From assembly GCA_019636035.1 (NCBI GenBank), contig JAHBYI010000001.1:737508-801507 (forward strand): DNA of 64,000 bases, read 5' to 3'. The notes beneath the pieces were generated by a model. It was not told the origin of the DNA. It ran no database searches and saw nothing but the letters and a program-made list of their open reading frames with translations. This DNA is from Candidatus Paracaedibacteraceae bacterium (GTDB lineage Bacteria; Pseudomonadota; Alphaproteobacteria; Paracaedibacterales; Paracaedibacteraceae). Shown here one piece after another: positions 6,957-16,804 of the stretch; position 1 is the first letter of the stretch, and each line of letters begins with the position of its first letter. A program made the position numbers and the translations under genes.

Positions 6957-8737
6957 TGATCATCCTCGTCCTGTGATCGAGATTGAGCCTGCCAGAGTTC
7001 AGCGTAATGACCGTTATTTTGAATCAGTGTTTCGTGATTGCCGACTTCGACAATGCGTCCCTGATCCATGACGTAAATGGTATCAACATTAATAATCGTT
7101 GATAAGCGATGTGCCACAATAATGGTTGTTTTCCCGTGCATTAACGTTTCAAGTGCACCCTGAACATGACGTTCGGAATGGGTATCTAAGGCACTGGTCG
7201 CTTCATCGAGTAAGAGGATCGGTGCATTCTTTAACATAGCACGAGCAATGGCAATGCGTTGACGTTGCCCGCCTGAGAGCATGACGCCGTTTTCACCAAC
7301 AACCGTATCGTATCCTTTAGGGAGCTTTACGATAAAGTCATGGGCTGCGGCTGATTGTGCGGCTTTGATGATGTCTTGGTCACTGGCACCAAAGCGACCA
7401 TAGGCAATGTTATTTCTGATTGTGTCATCGAAAAGAGTAATTTCTTGGCTGACAAGCGCAATTTGACTGCGTAATGATGCAATGGTAACCTCTTGGGTTG
7501 AACAGCCGTCAATTAAAATCTCACCCTCTGTGATATCATAAAAACGAGGGATCAGATTAATAAAGGTTGATTTACCGGATCCGCTAGCCCCGACCAGAGC
7601 GATGCTCTTTCCTTGGGATACACTTAGGTTAATGTCAGACAAGGCCAATGTCCCATTGGGATAAGTAAAACCAACATTCTTAAAGTCAATGCGTCCTTTG
7701 ATATCCGTAATTGTTTTAGCTGTTGGCTTATTAACAATCAGCGGGTGAGTATCAATGGTTTCAAAAACACGCTGTGCGGCACTTAACCCTTCTTGCAGGC
7801 TCGAGTTCAAATTACCTAAACGCTTTAAGGGGTCGTAGCACAGCAAAAGTGCTCCTGTGAAGGAAATAAACTCACCGGCGGTGCGATGCCCCTTGAGGAC
7901 TTGCCATCCGCCATAAGCGATGATCATTGTTGTGGTCAGTCCCCCTAAAACTTCGATAATAGGCGACGTTGTGGCACGGATTCGGGTGGCTTTTGTAATC
8001 AACTCATAAACGCGTTCTGTGGCTGATTCGACGCGGGTAATTTCATAGGGTTCCATGCCATAGATTTTGACAACACGCATACCTTGAAAGATCTGGGACA
8101 GTTGAGATGTGATTTTACCAAATTCATCTTGGGTGTTATAGGTTACCTTGCGCATGCGCCGAGAAATCTTTGAAAGGGGCAGGACAATGGATGGCAAAAG
8201 GAAAAAGGCAATGGATGCCAACATCCAATCACGATAGAACATGATCGCAATCAGAACAATCAGGGATGTTAAATCTTTGCCAAGGCCGACAATGACGTTG
8301 CTGACAGAGTACCGCATCAACATGATGTCGTTGGTAAAGCGCGAAATCAGTTCTCCGCTTGATGTGCGATGGTAAAAGTTCAAATCCAGTTTCATGAGGT
8401 GTGAGAAAAGTCTGTTTTGTAAATCACAGATGATCCGCTGCCCGATAACAGACATGGTGATAGCTTCACCGTAAGATGCAAATCCGCGGATCGCAAAGGC
8501 AACAAAAACTGAACCGCTGATTAGGAAGAGCAAATCCGGGTTGCCTTTATAGAAAACATCATCAAAAACGGGCTGTAAAATAAAGGGAATCGCCCCATTG
8601 GCAACAGCAGCTAAAATCATAAAGACAACGGCAAATAAAAAGCGCACGCGATACGGAATCACATGCTCATTAAAAAGACGAGCGGCCAAACGACGCGTCG
8701 GGCCATCCGACATGATTTTCTTTATAACTTTACTCAT
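6953..8737 (-). CDS. msbA: MsbA-like lipid A / lipid ABC exporter
   Basis: 594 aa half-transporter. N-terminal membrane domain with about six helices (residues ~20-310), then an ATPase domain with Walker A GASGSGKST, signature LSGGQRQRIAIARA, Walker B ILLLDEATSALD and the H-loop VAHRLSTI. As a homodimer it flips lipid A-core across the inner membrane. The open frame extends to 8824 via a TTG, but ATG at 8737 (MSKVIKKIMSDGP) gives the usual N terminus. First gene of a minus-strand operon with the acyltransferase and nusB. Divergent from amgK-murU with about 175 bp between start codons. Multidrug exporters share this layout; the neighbour favours lipid export. Confidence 0.88.
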   Translation of the reverse strand: MSKVIKKIMSDGPTRRLAARLFNEHVIPYRVRFLFAVVFMILAAVANGAIPFILQPVFDDVFYKGNPDLLFLISGSVFVAFAIRGFASYGEAITMSVIGQRIICDLQNRLFSHLMKLDLNFYHRTSSGELISRFTNDIMLMRYSVSNVIVGLGKDLTSLIVLIAIMFYRDWMLASIAFFLLPSIVLPLSKISRRMRKVTYNTQDEFGKITSQLSQIFQGMRVVKIYGMEPYEITRVESATERVYELITKATRIRATTSPIIEVLGGLTTTMIIAYGGWQVLKGHRTAGEFISFTGALLLCYDPLKRLGNLNSSLQEGLSAAQRVFETIDTHPLIVNKPTAKTITDIKGRIDFKNVGFTYPNGTLALSDINLSVSQGKSIALVGASGSGKSTFINLIPRFYDITEGEILIDGCSTQEVTIASLRSQIALVSQEITLFDDTIRNNIAYGRFGASDQDIIKAAQSAAAHDFIVKLPKGYDTVVGENGVMLSGGQRQRIAIARAMLKNAPILLLDEATSALDTHSERHVQGALETLMHGKTTIIVAHRLSTIINVDTIYVMDQGRIVEVGNHETLIQNNGHYAELWQAQSRSQDEDDQ

Positions 8738-8912
8738 TACTCTATTGTTAGCTGATTTTAGGGGGAAAACACCAGAAAATAATGTGAAAACGTAAAAACC
8801 GTTTATGTTTATGCCACAGGACAATTGATGTGTTCGCGACGTTTCACCGGAAATCTCCTTGATCTAAAGAGCAAACCTGCGCGATACTGAGGGTATCAAA
8901 CAGGAGATAATC

Positions 8913-10592
8913 GTGCTAGCCAACCCCAATGATTATTTTAGGTCATTTTTAGACCAAGCAGGCCTAAGGTATTACACCATCACCTTTCTAGCAGGTGATG
9001 CATCTCCACGAAAATATTATCGTGTTCAGACACCGGATCAAACCTATGTCTTGATGGATAGCCCCTTAATTGACAGTAATGATCAATTTCTAGTCATAAC
9101 CTCTCTTTTGACTGAATCAGGGTTTTCTGCCCCTAACGTATATCACTCAACAGCAAAATTAATGCTCTTAGAAGATTTAGGTGATACAACTTTTACCTAT
9201 ATGCTTCGACATTTTCCTGAAAAACAAGAAAAACTCTATCAATTGGCCACTCAAACAACCATAGATCTCAGTCAATCAATCATAAAAAGACCAGAGGCTG
9301 TTCCGGTTTATACATTAGGCACATTTCTTGACGGCATGACAACTTTCCTTGACTGGTATTACCCTGAATCTCAAGGGGAACAAGCCTCACAAGAGATCAG
9401 GCAATCCTTCCTTGATTTATGGACACGTCTTTATGATGCGTTTCAAACCCTGCCCCAAGGGATTATGTTACGGGATTTTCATGTGGATAACCTCGTTTAT
9501 CTCGAGAATCGATCAGGCCATCAAGCCTGCGGTTTGTTGGATTTTCAAGATGCCTGTTGGGGGCCTGCTGTTTATGACTTTGTCTCTTTGATTGATGATG
9601 TTCGCGTTGACCTTCCGGATTCCCTGATTGATCAATGTTGGGCATCCTATGAATCTGCCTTTCCGGATTTAGACAAATCCTTGGCACAAAAACTAAGTGT
9701 CAGTCGCCTTGTCCGGATTTTAGGGGTTTTTGTTCGGCTTGCCAAACGAGATAGAAAAACACATTATCTCAACCATATCCCACGGATTTGGACGATAATC
9801 GAACGCAATTTTAAGAATCCTGACTTAAAGGAAATCAAAGCATGGTTTGATGATCACATGAAACGTCGCCTTGTTCCGCGTATCAATCAAGCCATGATTT
9901 TAGCAGCTGGCATGGGCAAACGTCTGCAACCTCTGACACTGACAACCCCAAAACCCCTGATTGATCTCAAAGGTAAGCCATTGATTCAACATGCCTTGGA
10001 TCGCTTACAGTCAATGAACATACCTAAGATTATCGTCAATACCCATTATCTGGCCGATCAAATCCATGCCTATCTAGATGATAAGAACATTATAATCTCC
10101 CATGAACAGGATATCCTTGAGACAGGCGGTGGTGTTTTAAATGCCTTGCCTCATTTCGATCACGCCCCCATCTTATGCCTTAATTCTGATATATGGTGGC
10201 ACGAAAACCAAGATCATATCTTAACCGATCTAGAGGCAACATGGGATGATTCGACCATGGATGTTCTTTTAGTTTTGATCCACAAGAAAGATACCTTGAA
10301 CTTTGCAGGACCCGGTGATTTCACGTGGGATCAGGCAACATTAACCCCACAATTTAGAGAACAAGAGACCGCCCCTTATGTCTATACGGGCATCCAAATC
10401 TTGCACCCAAGAGCCTTTGACGGACAAACATCCGGAACGTTTTCTTTGGTTGATACGTATCGAAAAGCAGCCTCAACTCATCGCCTCAAAGCGATCGTTT
10501 TGAAGGGGCAATGGTCTGATGTAGGAACGCCCGAAGCCCTAGAGAAATTGAGAGCCATGGATCTCCCCCCTTCTTCTCCTGTGAGGGGATAA
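8913..10592 (+). CDS. AmgK-MurU fusion: MurNAc/GlcNAc anomeric kinase plus nucleotidyltransferase
   Basis: 559 aa with two complete domains. Residues 1 to ~320 are an aminoglycoside-phosphotransferase-type kinase (LRDFHVDNLVYL catalytic loop, LLDFQDACWGP metal motif), matching AmgK. From residue ~325 (QAMILAAGMGKRLQPLT, then TTPKPLI) to the end is a sugar-1-phosphate nucleotidyltransferase matching MurU. In Pseudomonas and many alphaproteobacteria AmgK and MurU are separate proteins that turn recycled MurNAc into UDP-MurNAc, bypassing de novo synthesis and fosfomycin inhibition. Here they are one reading frame with no stop between. GTG start chosen because AGGAG (8902-8906) is 6 nt upstream. 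The addB ATG follows the stop directly. Confidence 0.88.
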   Translation: MLANPNDYFRSFLDQAGLRYYTITFLAGDASPRKYYRVQTPDQTYVLMDSPLIDSNDQFLVITSLLTESGFSAPNVYHSTAKLMLLEDLGDTTFTYMLRHFPEKQEKLYQLATQTTIDLSQSIIKRPEAVPVYTLGTFLDGMTTFLDWYYPESQGEQASQEIRQSFLDLWTRLYDAFQTLPQGIMLRDFHVDNLVYLENRSGHQACGLLDFQDACWGPAVYDFVSLIDDVRVDLPDSLIDQCWASYESAFPDLDKSLAQKLSVSRLVRILGVFVRLAKRDRKTHYLNHIPRIWTIIERNFKNPDLKEIKAWFDDHMKRRLVPRINQAMILAAGMGKRLQPLTLTTPKPLIDLKGKPLIQHALDRLQSMNIPKIIVNTHYLADQIHAYLDDKNIIISHEQDILETGGGVLNALPHFDHAPILCLNSDIWWHENQDHILTDLEATWDDSTMDVLLVLIHKKDTLNFAGPGDFTWDQATLTPQFREQETAPYVYTGIQILHPRAFDGQTSGTFSLVDTYRKAASTHRLKAIVLKGQWSDVGTPEALEKLRAMDLPPSSPVRG

Positions 10593-13373
10593 ATGGCAAA
10601 TACATTTACCATTCCCTTTGGTCAGCCGTTCCTCGGCAGCCTAGCCGACGGTATTGTTGAGCGATTAGGGCATGATCCGCTCCTTTTGTCTAAAACAATC
10701 ATTATCTTGCCAACCCGTCGTGGATGCTTGGGGCTCAAAGAAGCATTCCAGATGCGTAAACTTGCTCAGGCCTTGCCCCGCATTGTTGCACTGGCAGACC
10801 TTGAACACGATCCAACGCTCCCCGGTTTTATGCCGGAGCCTCTTCCACCGAGTATGCCAACCGCTCAACAACTGGGGTTACTATCGCATTTGGTGCTCAA
10901 TTATTTATCCGGTCACCAACAGAAACCATCACTCATCTCTGCCTTAAATTTATCGCAGGAACTCCTGACTCTTATCGATGAAATTCACACCTCTGACGTT
11001 GCCTTAGATCAATTGCATAGCCTCGTATCCGATCGTTATGCTCAACACTGGCAACATACCCTTGATTTCTTGAAAATTATCACTGAGTACTGGCCAAAAA
11101 TCCTGCACGACCATGGTATGATTGATAGTGCCCGGCGCAAACGCGATAACCTGAGATTAATCGCCCAAACATGGCGACCCAACACACCTGTTATCCTTGC
11201 AGGAACGACAGCAACGCGCCCTGCAACCCAAGATTTAGCGTTGGCAATTGCCCAATTTGATCAAGGAATGATTGTTTTACCAGGTTATGAGCCTTGTGCA
11301 GAAAAACTTCCCTCCACACATCCTTTACATACCCTTCAAACATTTGTGCATCGTTTAGGAAATCCAACTGTTCAGCCCTGGGTTAAAACGTGCGCTGCTT
11401 TGGGACGCGGCAAAATCCTGATGCAAAGCATGGAACCGACCTTGTCAATCCCGGCCTCCCTCAATCCAGAAGATAAGTCCCACATCCAATCGACCACATC
11501 GATGGTTGAATGTTTGGATACAGATCAAGAGGCCTTAGTCATTGCCTTGAAAATTAGGCAGGCTCTGGCGGATCAGGTTGAATCTATCGTTGTTATTACC
11601 CCCGACATGGGGTTAACACAACGTCTACAGGTACATCTGAATCGTTGGAATATTGTTGCCAATACCTCCCAAGGTACGCCCTTAAATAAAACAGTGGTCG
11701 GTCGCTTCCTAACCCTAATCTATCGCTTCATAACGGCTCCGGAACCACGAAATCTCTTAGCCCTTCTGAAACATCCGCTGTGTTATCATGGCGAGTCCCG
11801 ATCAACTCATCTGAGTCATGTTCGAGCCCTTGACCTCAGGTTGCGGCGACTGCGCCAACCCGATCTGAGTAGCAGTACATTCCTCAAAGAAGAACATCGT
11901 GACTGGTATGACAGGTTTCTCTCTCAGGTGAATCTTCGAAAACAAGCAAAAACACTCAAAGATCATTTGATTCACCTTGTTGAGGTGGCCGAGATTTTGT
12001 CTCCTCCGGAACAACTTTGGTCAAAGGCTGATGGTCAGGCCGTGTCTGAATTCTTGACGGCTCTTGAGCCCTATGCAGGATTTTACCCTCATCTCACACA
12101 GCATGACTTTGCAGAGTTGCTCCCCAGACTTATGGCACAATCACAAGTTCATAATCGTCAAGGCATCGGCAGTCCCGTTCGGATTCTGGGAGCTCTCGAA
12201 GCCCGCCAAGCTTATGCTCCCTTGATGATTCTTGGTGGACTTAATGAGGGTACATGGCCGCAACCTCCATCAGCAGATCCGTGGCTGAATCGTCAAATGC
12301 GCCTCGATTGGGGACTTCCTGATCCGTTGCGCCGGTTGGGATTAGCAGCCCACGACTTTTGCCTTGGTTTTTCCGCACCGGAAGTCATGGTAACACGTTC
12401 TCAGAAAAACAATGGTGCTGCGACTATTCCCAGTCGCTGGTGGCTTCGCCTGCAAACAATGCTTGAGCTACACGACATTCAGTTAACGAAAGATCAACAC
12501 CTCTTAGAATGGGCACACCAGTTAGATCAACCGAACATCCATGCTCCTGCAATCGAGCAAACACCGTGCCCTGACCTTAGGTACAGACCAACACAGGTGT
12601 CAACCACCGATATTGAGCAATTGATGCGGGATCCTTATGGCTATTATGCCCGTCGTATCTTGAAACTTCGCAAGCTGGATCGCCCCGATGAAGACCTCAG
12701 CCCTCGGGATCTTGGCAATTTAATCCATGAAAGTTTAGACCTCTATCATCAACGCTACCCGGAAACCATCCACGAAGATCACCTGATAGCCTGTGGCCGA
12801 GATGTTTTTGCCCCTTACCTTCAAGACGCCCACGTTCAGCATTTCTGGTGGCCACGCTTTGTCAGCATTGCCCGCTGGTTGACCGATCAATGGCGATCCC
12901 GAGCCTCTTGGCACAGTGTTACCGAGATTGAAGGGATCTTACAAATCCCAAACCTTGTTACCATAAAATCAATTGCCGATCGCATTGATTACCAGGGTTC
13001 ACAAGCCATTATTCTAGATTACAAAACAGGGAGTGCCACACCAACAGATCATGAAGTTACATCGGGATTATCCCCTCAGTTGACCATAGAATCCCTCTTG
13101 CTTGAAGGAGGAGCTTTTACCACCCTTGGCACCAAAAAAGTCGATGCGCTAGAATACTGGCACTTAACGGGTGGTATCAATGGTGGTGCCATTAAATCCG
13201 TCAAGAATCATCGAGAAAAAATCAACGATGCTTATGATGGAGTCACAGATCTTTTAACACACTTTCTAACAACGCCATCACCCTATATCTGCGCACCTTG
13301 GGGCGACGACAATAAAAAACTCAAGAATCGCGACTATCTTCAACTGTCTCGCTATGCGGAATGGAATTCATGA
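10593..13373 (+). CDS. addB: AddB, nuclease/inactivated-helicase subunit of the AddAB recombination complex
   Basis: 926 aa, alphaproteobacterial type. N-terminal IILPTRRGCLGLKEAF matches AddB; the Walker A lysine found in AddA is absent. LILGGLNEGTWPQPPSADPWL is the conserved central motif. The C-terminal region carries a PD-(D/E)XK nuclease (LGNLIHESLDLYH, then ADRIDYQG and IILDYKTG). AddAB processes double-strand breaks for RecA loading. The gene begins right after the amgK-murU stop and ends in an ATGA overlap with addA. Confidence 0.93.
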   Translation: MANTFTIPFGQPFLGSLADGIVERLGHDPLLLSKTIIILPTRRGCLGLKEAFQMRKLAQALPRIVALADLEHDPTLPGFMPEPLPPSMPTAQQLGLLSHLVLNYLSGHQQKPSLISALNLSQELLTLIDEIHTSDVALDQLHSLVSDRYAQHWQHTLDFLKIITEYWPKILHDHGMIDSARRKRDNLRLIAQTWRPNTPVILAGTTATRPATQDLALAIAQFDQGMIVLPGYEPCAEKLPSTHPLHTLQTFVHRLGNPTVQPWVKTCAALGRGKILMQSMEPTLSIPASLNPEDKSHIQSTTSMVECLDTDQEALVIALKIRQALADQVESIVVITPDMGLTQRLQVHLNRWNIVANTSQGTPLNKTVVGRFLTLIYRFITAPEPRNLLALLKHPLCYHGESRSTHLSHVRALDLRLRRLRQPDLSSSTFLKEEHRDWYDRFLSQVNLRKQAKTLKDHLIHLVEVAEILSPPEQLWSKADGQAVSEFLTALEPYAGFYPHLTQHDFAELLPRLMAQSQVHNRQGIGSPVRILGALEARQAYAPLMILGGLNEGTWPQPPSADPWLNRQMRLDWGLPDPLRRLGLAAHDFCLGFSAPEVMVTRSQKNNGAATIPSRWWLRLQTMLELHDIQLTKDQHLLEWAHQLDQPNIHAPAIEQTPCPDLRYRPTQVSTTDIEQLMRDPYGYYARRILKLRKLDRPDEDLSPRDLGNLIHESLDLYHQRYPETIHEDHLIACGRDVFAPYLQDAHVQHFWWPRFVSIARWLTDQWRSRASWHSVTEIEGILQIPNLVTIKSIADRIDYQGSQAIILDYKTGSATPTDHEVTSGLSPQLTIESLLLEGGAFTTLGTKKVDALEYWHLTGGINGGAIKSVKNHREKINDAYDGVTDLLTHFLTTPSPYICAPWGDDNKKLKNRDYLQLSRYAEWNS

Positions 13374-16300
13374 TGACAATGACTCTTGCAAACCCCAGTC
13401 ATCCCCAAAAATTAGCTGCATCCCCCACGGTTAGTGCGTGGGTCAGTGCTTCCGCAGGCACAGGCAAAACAAAAGTTCTGACTGATCGCCTGCTCAATCT
13501 CATGCTCTCAGGCTATGACCCCAGCAAGATTCTATGTCTGACGTTTACCAAAGCTGCGGCGGCTGAAATGCAAGAGCGTCTTTTCCACCGTTTAGCAGCT
13601 TGGATCAAACTGGATGATGCAACCCTGCATAATAGCCTCGCTGATTTATGGGAAGGGACAATCACCCCCGACCTTATGACACGCGCACGCTCTCTCTTTA
13701 CGGAACTGCTTGACCTCCCCGGAGGGATCAAGATCCAGACCATCCACGGATTTTGCCAATCAGTCTTAAATCGATTCCCCCTCGAGGCTAAGATTCCTAC
13801 CCCGTTTTCAATTCTGGATGATGCTCAGGCAAGTCAGATTTTACGCAAGACAACGGCAAAAATCCTCAAAGAAAAAGCGTTAGATCACGCTGATCTCTTT
13901 GAGATCATGGCACAATACTATAAAGATCAATCTTTTACAGATACACTGAATGACGTTCTCACGAATCGTGATGGATTACGACAAATCAGTTCAGTATCTG
14001 AATCGGATTATACGAAAACGCTCCGGCAAACTTTTGATCTTTCCGCTTTGGATTTGAGCAAGAAATCAACAGAGTTTGAGCTCATCCTCAGTTTCTGTCA
14101 GGACTCTACCTTTGACCGCAAGGGTCTTCTTGCTGTTTTACAAGAAAAACCCAATGATATCCTTGAAAGATGGTTAGCGTCCACACCCGAAGACCGAGCG
14201 ACCATGATTGATGAGTATGCCTCACTTTATCTGACACAACGAGGAGAGATCGCCAAACGCCCCAAAGTTAACTATGAGATTGAGGCTGAAAGAGTCTGGC
14301 GTCTGGCAGATACCCGCAAACGCCTGATGATTGCGCAAAAATCCCTTATTCTTTTTGTCTTAGCAACAAGTACTTATCTATCCTATCAGAATCAAAAACT
14401 CGTAGCCGGAGCATTAGATTACGATGATTTGATTGATAAAACCATTGGCCTTTTGACTGATCCTGAAATGGCTGCCTGGGTTTTATTTAAATTAGATGGC
14501 GGGATTGACCATATCTTGATTGACGAAGCCCAAGATACGAACCCTGCTCAGTGGCATGTGGTACAGACCCTGACGCAAGATTTTTTCCGCCCCGATCGCC
14601 CTGATCGTACCTTGTTCGTTGTCGGTGATTCTAAACAATCCATTTACAGTTTTCATGGGGCTGATCCCCAAGACTTCATCAACTTACGCCATTACTTTGC
14701 CCAGCAAAGCCAAGCCATCGGCCAAACATGGCGTAACGTGGATCTGACTGTTTCGTTTAGATCCACCCCTGAAGTCCTGGCAATTGTCGACCGCGTTTTT
14801 GCAACCGATCAGCTTAAGCATCAAGTGCTCGCCGAAGAAAACCTTATTCACACACCCTTTCGCCATAATCATCAAGGAAAAGTTCATTTACTCCCCCCCT
14901 TGATTAAGGATGAATCCCACGAAAACCCCACCTTAGATCCGTGGACACTTCCAACTGAACGACGCCAACCCAATAGTGTGGATCAAGATTGCGCTGAGAA
15001 ACTGGCAAGCCATATCGCGGCTTTGTTGACCTCTCAAGTTATCTTACCGTCAACGAACAAACCCATCGAGCCAAAAGATATTCTCATTTTAGTTCGCCAA
15101 CGTTCTGCGTTTTTGAATCATTTAATTCGCCACCTTAAGAAACTCAATATCCCTGTTGCCGGCGCAGATCGACTGATCTTAACCGATCATATCGCTGTCC
15201 AAGACCTCTTAAGTCTCGGCCAATTTTTACTGCAACCCCAAGATAATTTGTCTTTAGCTAATGTGCTGACCAGCCCTTTGATTGGATTAAGCCAAGATCA
15301 ATTGATGACATTGAGTCTTAATCGTCAAGAAAGCCTATGGTCAGCCTTAATCCATCAAGGGCACACAACCGTTTATGGAACAGCTTATCAATGGCTCAAA
15401 GCTGTTATGGATCAAACGGATTATCTGACACCGTTCGACCTCTATTCCTTTGTTTTAGGACAACAAAAGGGCAAACAAAATCTTCTTAGTCGTTTGGGGC
15501 ATGAAGCAGAGGACGTGATCTCCGCTTTCATGGAAGTCCTCGCCAATTTTGATCGCACCCTCCCCCCAAGTCTAGAGCTTGTCATTGGCGAGTTAATGGC
15601 ACAAGACCTTGAAATCAAACGGGACAGTGCCAACACAATTCACAATGAAATCCGCCTGATGACCATTCACGGATCAAAAGGACTGCAAGCTCCTGTTGTG
15701 ATTCTTGTCGAGAAACTGAGCGGGAAAAGCCAGCGCGACTCTGTCTTGTGGTCGCTCAGTCAAGATCACTCGCTATTGCTTGCCCGTCCATCTCAAGATG
15801 ATGATACAACCTTGACAAGAGCCCTTAAAGACCAACAAAAACAGGCTGATGATGCAGAAGACAAACGGTTGTTATATGTGGCTTTGACACGGCCTCAAGA
15901 TCATCTCTATGTTTGTGCCTATGGCGATAAAGAAAAAAAAGATGAAACATCGTGGTACACCCTATTGAGGGACAACGGTGTCGAACAACAACCATGGCAG
16001 CAGACCTCAGCCTTAACAAAATCAAGAACAAAAACCATAGCTCTGGCTGACTTCCTCAGCGAATCCGTAGACCTTAGTGCCACCCTTAAACCAGTCCTTG
16101 AAAAAGAAGAATCGACTGAACTTGCCCATCGCGGCCTTATCATTCACAAACTTTTAGAGATCCTCCCGGATTTGGCATCCGATCAATGGCATGGTGCAGC
16201 CCAACGGATTTGCCAATCCCTAACGCAAGATCAATCTCTGGCTGATGAGTGTTGTAAAATCGCTCTTGAAACACTGAGTCGCCCTGATTTACAAGGCTTC

Positions 16301-16564
16301 TTTAAAGATAACTCAGTCGCAGAATTTGAAGTCATGACGCAAGAAGGGCAATTGTATCGCCTTGACCGCGTTGTTTTCGGCGACACGATCAAGATCCTCG
16401 ATTATAAATCAAGCAAAGCCCCACCCGGCACTGTACCGGCAGAAATCTTAGATCAACTCGATACCTACCGACATTGCATCAGCATCCTCTATCCCGACTG
16501 CCCTATCGAATGCTTTGTTTTCTGGACAGCAACAGGGCGATTGGATCGTGTGACAAATGTTTGA
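13370..16564 (+). CDS. addA: AddA, helicase-nuclease subunit of AddAB
   Basis: About 1064 aa. UvrD/Rep superfamily 1 helicase: Walker A SASAGTGKTKVLTDRLL, LTFTKAAAAEMQERL, Walker B region HILIDEAQDTNPAQW, GDSKQSIYSFHGADP, TIHGSKGLQAPVV and VALTRPQDHLYV. The C-terminal nuclease domain holds LYRLDRVVFG and KILDYKSS. I start it at the ATG at 13370, which forms an ATGA overlap with the addB stop; ATG at 13361 is also in frame. Unlike many alphaproteobacteria, no trxA follows; tRNA-Met does. Confidence 0.93.
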   Translation: MMTMTLANPSHPQKLAASPTVSAWVSASAGTGKTKVLTDRLLNLMLSGYDPSKILCLTFTKAAAAEMQERLFHRLAAWIKLDDATLHNSLADLWEGTITPDLMTRARSLFTELLDLPGGIKIQTIHGFCQSVLNRFPLEAKIPTPFSILDDAQASQILRKTTAKILKEKALDHADLFEIMAQYYKDQSFTDTLNDVLTNRDGLRQISSVSESDYTKTLRQTFDLSALDLSKKSTEFELILSFCQDSTFDRKGLLAVLQEKPNDILERWLASTPEDRATMIDEYASLYLTQRGEIAKRPKVNYEIEAERVWRLADTRKRLMIAQKSLILFVLATSTYLSYQNQKLVAGALDYDDLIDKTIGLLTDPEMAAWVLFKLDGGIDHILIDEAQDTNPAQWHVVQTLTQDFFRPDRPDRTLFVVGDSKQSIYSFHGADPQDFINLRHYFAQQSQAIGQTWRNVDLTVSFRSTPEVLAIVDRVFATDQLKHQVLAEENLIHTPFRHNHQGKVHLLPPLIKDESHENPTLDPWTLPTERRQPNSVDQDCAEKLASHIAALLTSQVILPSTNKPIEPKDILILVRQRSAFLNHLIRHLKKLNIPVAGADRLILTDHIAVQDLLSLGQFLLQPQDNLSLANVLTSPLIGLSQDQLMTLSLNRQESLWSALIHQGHTTVYGTAYQWLKAVMDQTDYLTPFDLYSFVLGQQKGKQNLLSRLGHEAEDVISAFMEVLANFDRTLPPSLELVIGELMAQDLEIKRDSANTIHNEIRLMTIHGSKGLQAPVVILVEKLSGKSQRDSVLWSLSQDHSLLLARPSQDDDTTLTRALKDQQKQADDAEDKRLLYVALTRPQDHLYVCAYGDKEKKDETSWYTLLRDNGVEQQPWQQTSALTKSRTKTIALADFLSESVDLSATLKPVLEKEESTELAHRGLIIHKLLEILPDLASDQWHGAAQRICQSLTQDQSLADECCKIALETLSRPDLQGFFKDNSVAEFEVMTQEGQLYRLDRVVFGDTIKILDYKSSKAPPGTVPAEILDQLDTYRHCISILYPDCPIECFVFWTATGRLDRVTNV

Positions 16565-16596
16565 TTGAGCCTCTCTCAAAAATACAAAACAGATAT

Positions 16597-16625
16597 TTGA
16601 CAAGACTTCTGTTTATCGTTATATT
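16597..16625 (+). promoter_or_regulatory. Sigma70-type promoter of tRNA-Met
   Basis: TTGACA (16597-16602), 17-nt spacer, TATATT (16620-16625), placing transcription start about 20 nt before the tRNA. The same two hexamers occur before dnaK. Confidence 0.7.
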
Positions 16626-16652
16626 GGCTATACAGTTAAGGCTGTCTCTTGT

Positions 16653-16729
16653 GGCGAAGTAGCTCAGTTGGTTAGAGCAGCGGAATCATAATCCGCGTGT
16701 CGGGGGTTCAAGTCCCTCCTTCGCTACCA
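16653..16729 (+). tRNA. tRNA-Met (CAT anticodon), elongator type
   Basis: 77 nt with encoded CCA. Acceptor GGCGAAG pairs with CTTCGCT; the anticodon stem GCGGA/TCCGC encloses a loop with CAT; the T arm contains GGTTCAAGTC. An initiator tRNA is excluded by the D arm and a paired acceptor end that lacks the initiator C1-A72 mismatch. CAT could also mark the lysidine-modified Ile2 tRNA, but the stem pattern agrees better with alphaproteobacterial elongator Met. Confidence 0.9.
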
Positions 16730-16804
16730 TAAAATCCCTCTATTTTCTGCGAAAATTTTATGATTTAATAGATCTTAAGATTAATTCCTTTGCTAGACAC
16801 TATT

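Noticed and set aside
16653..16729. tRNA-Ile2 (lysidine-modified CAT anticodon)
   Set aside because: Stem sequences match elongator Met better; a covariance or TFAM search would decide.
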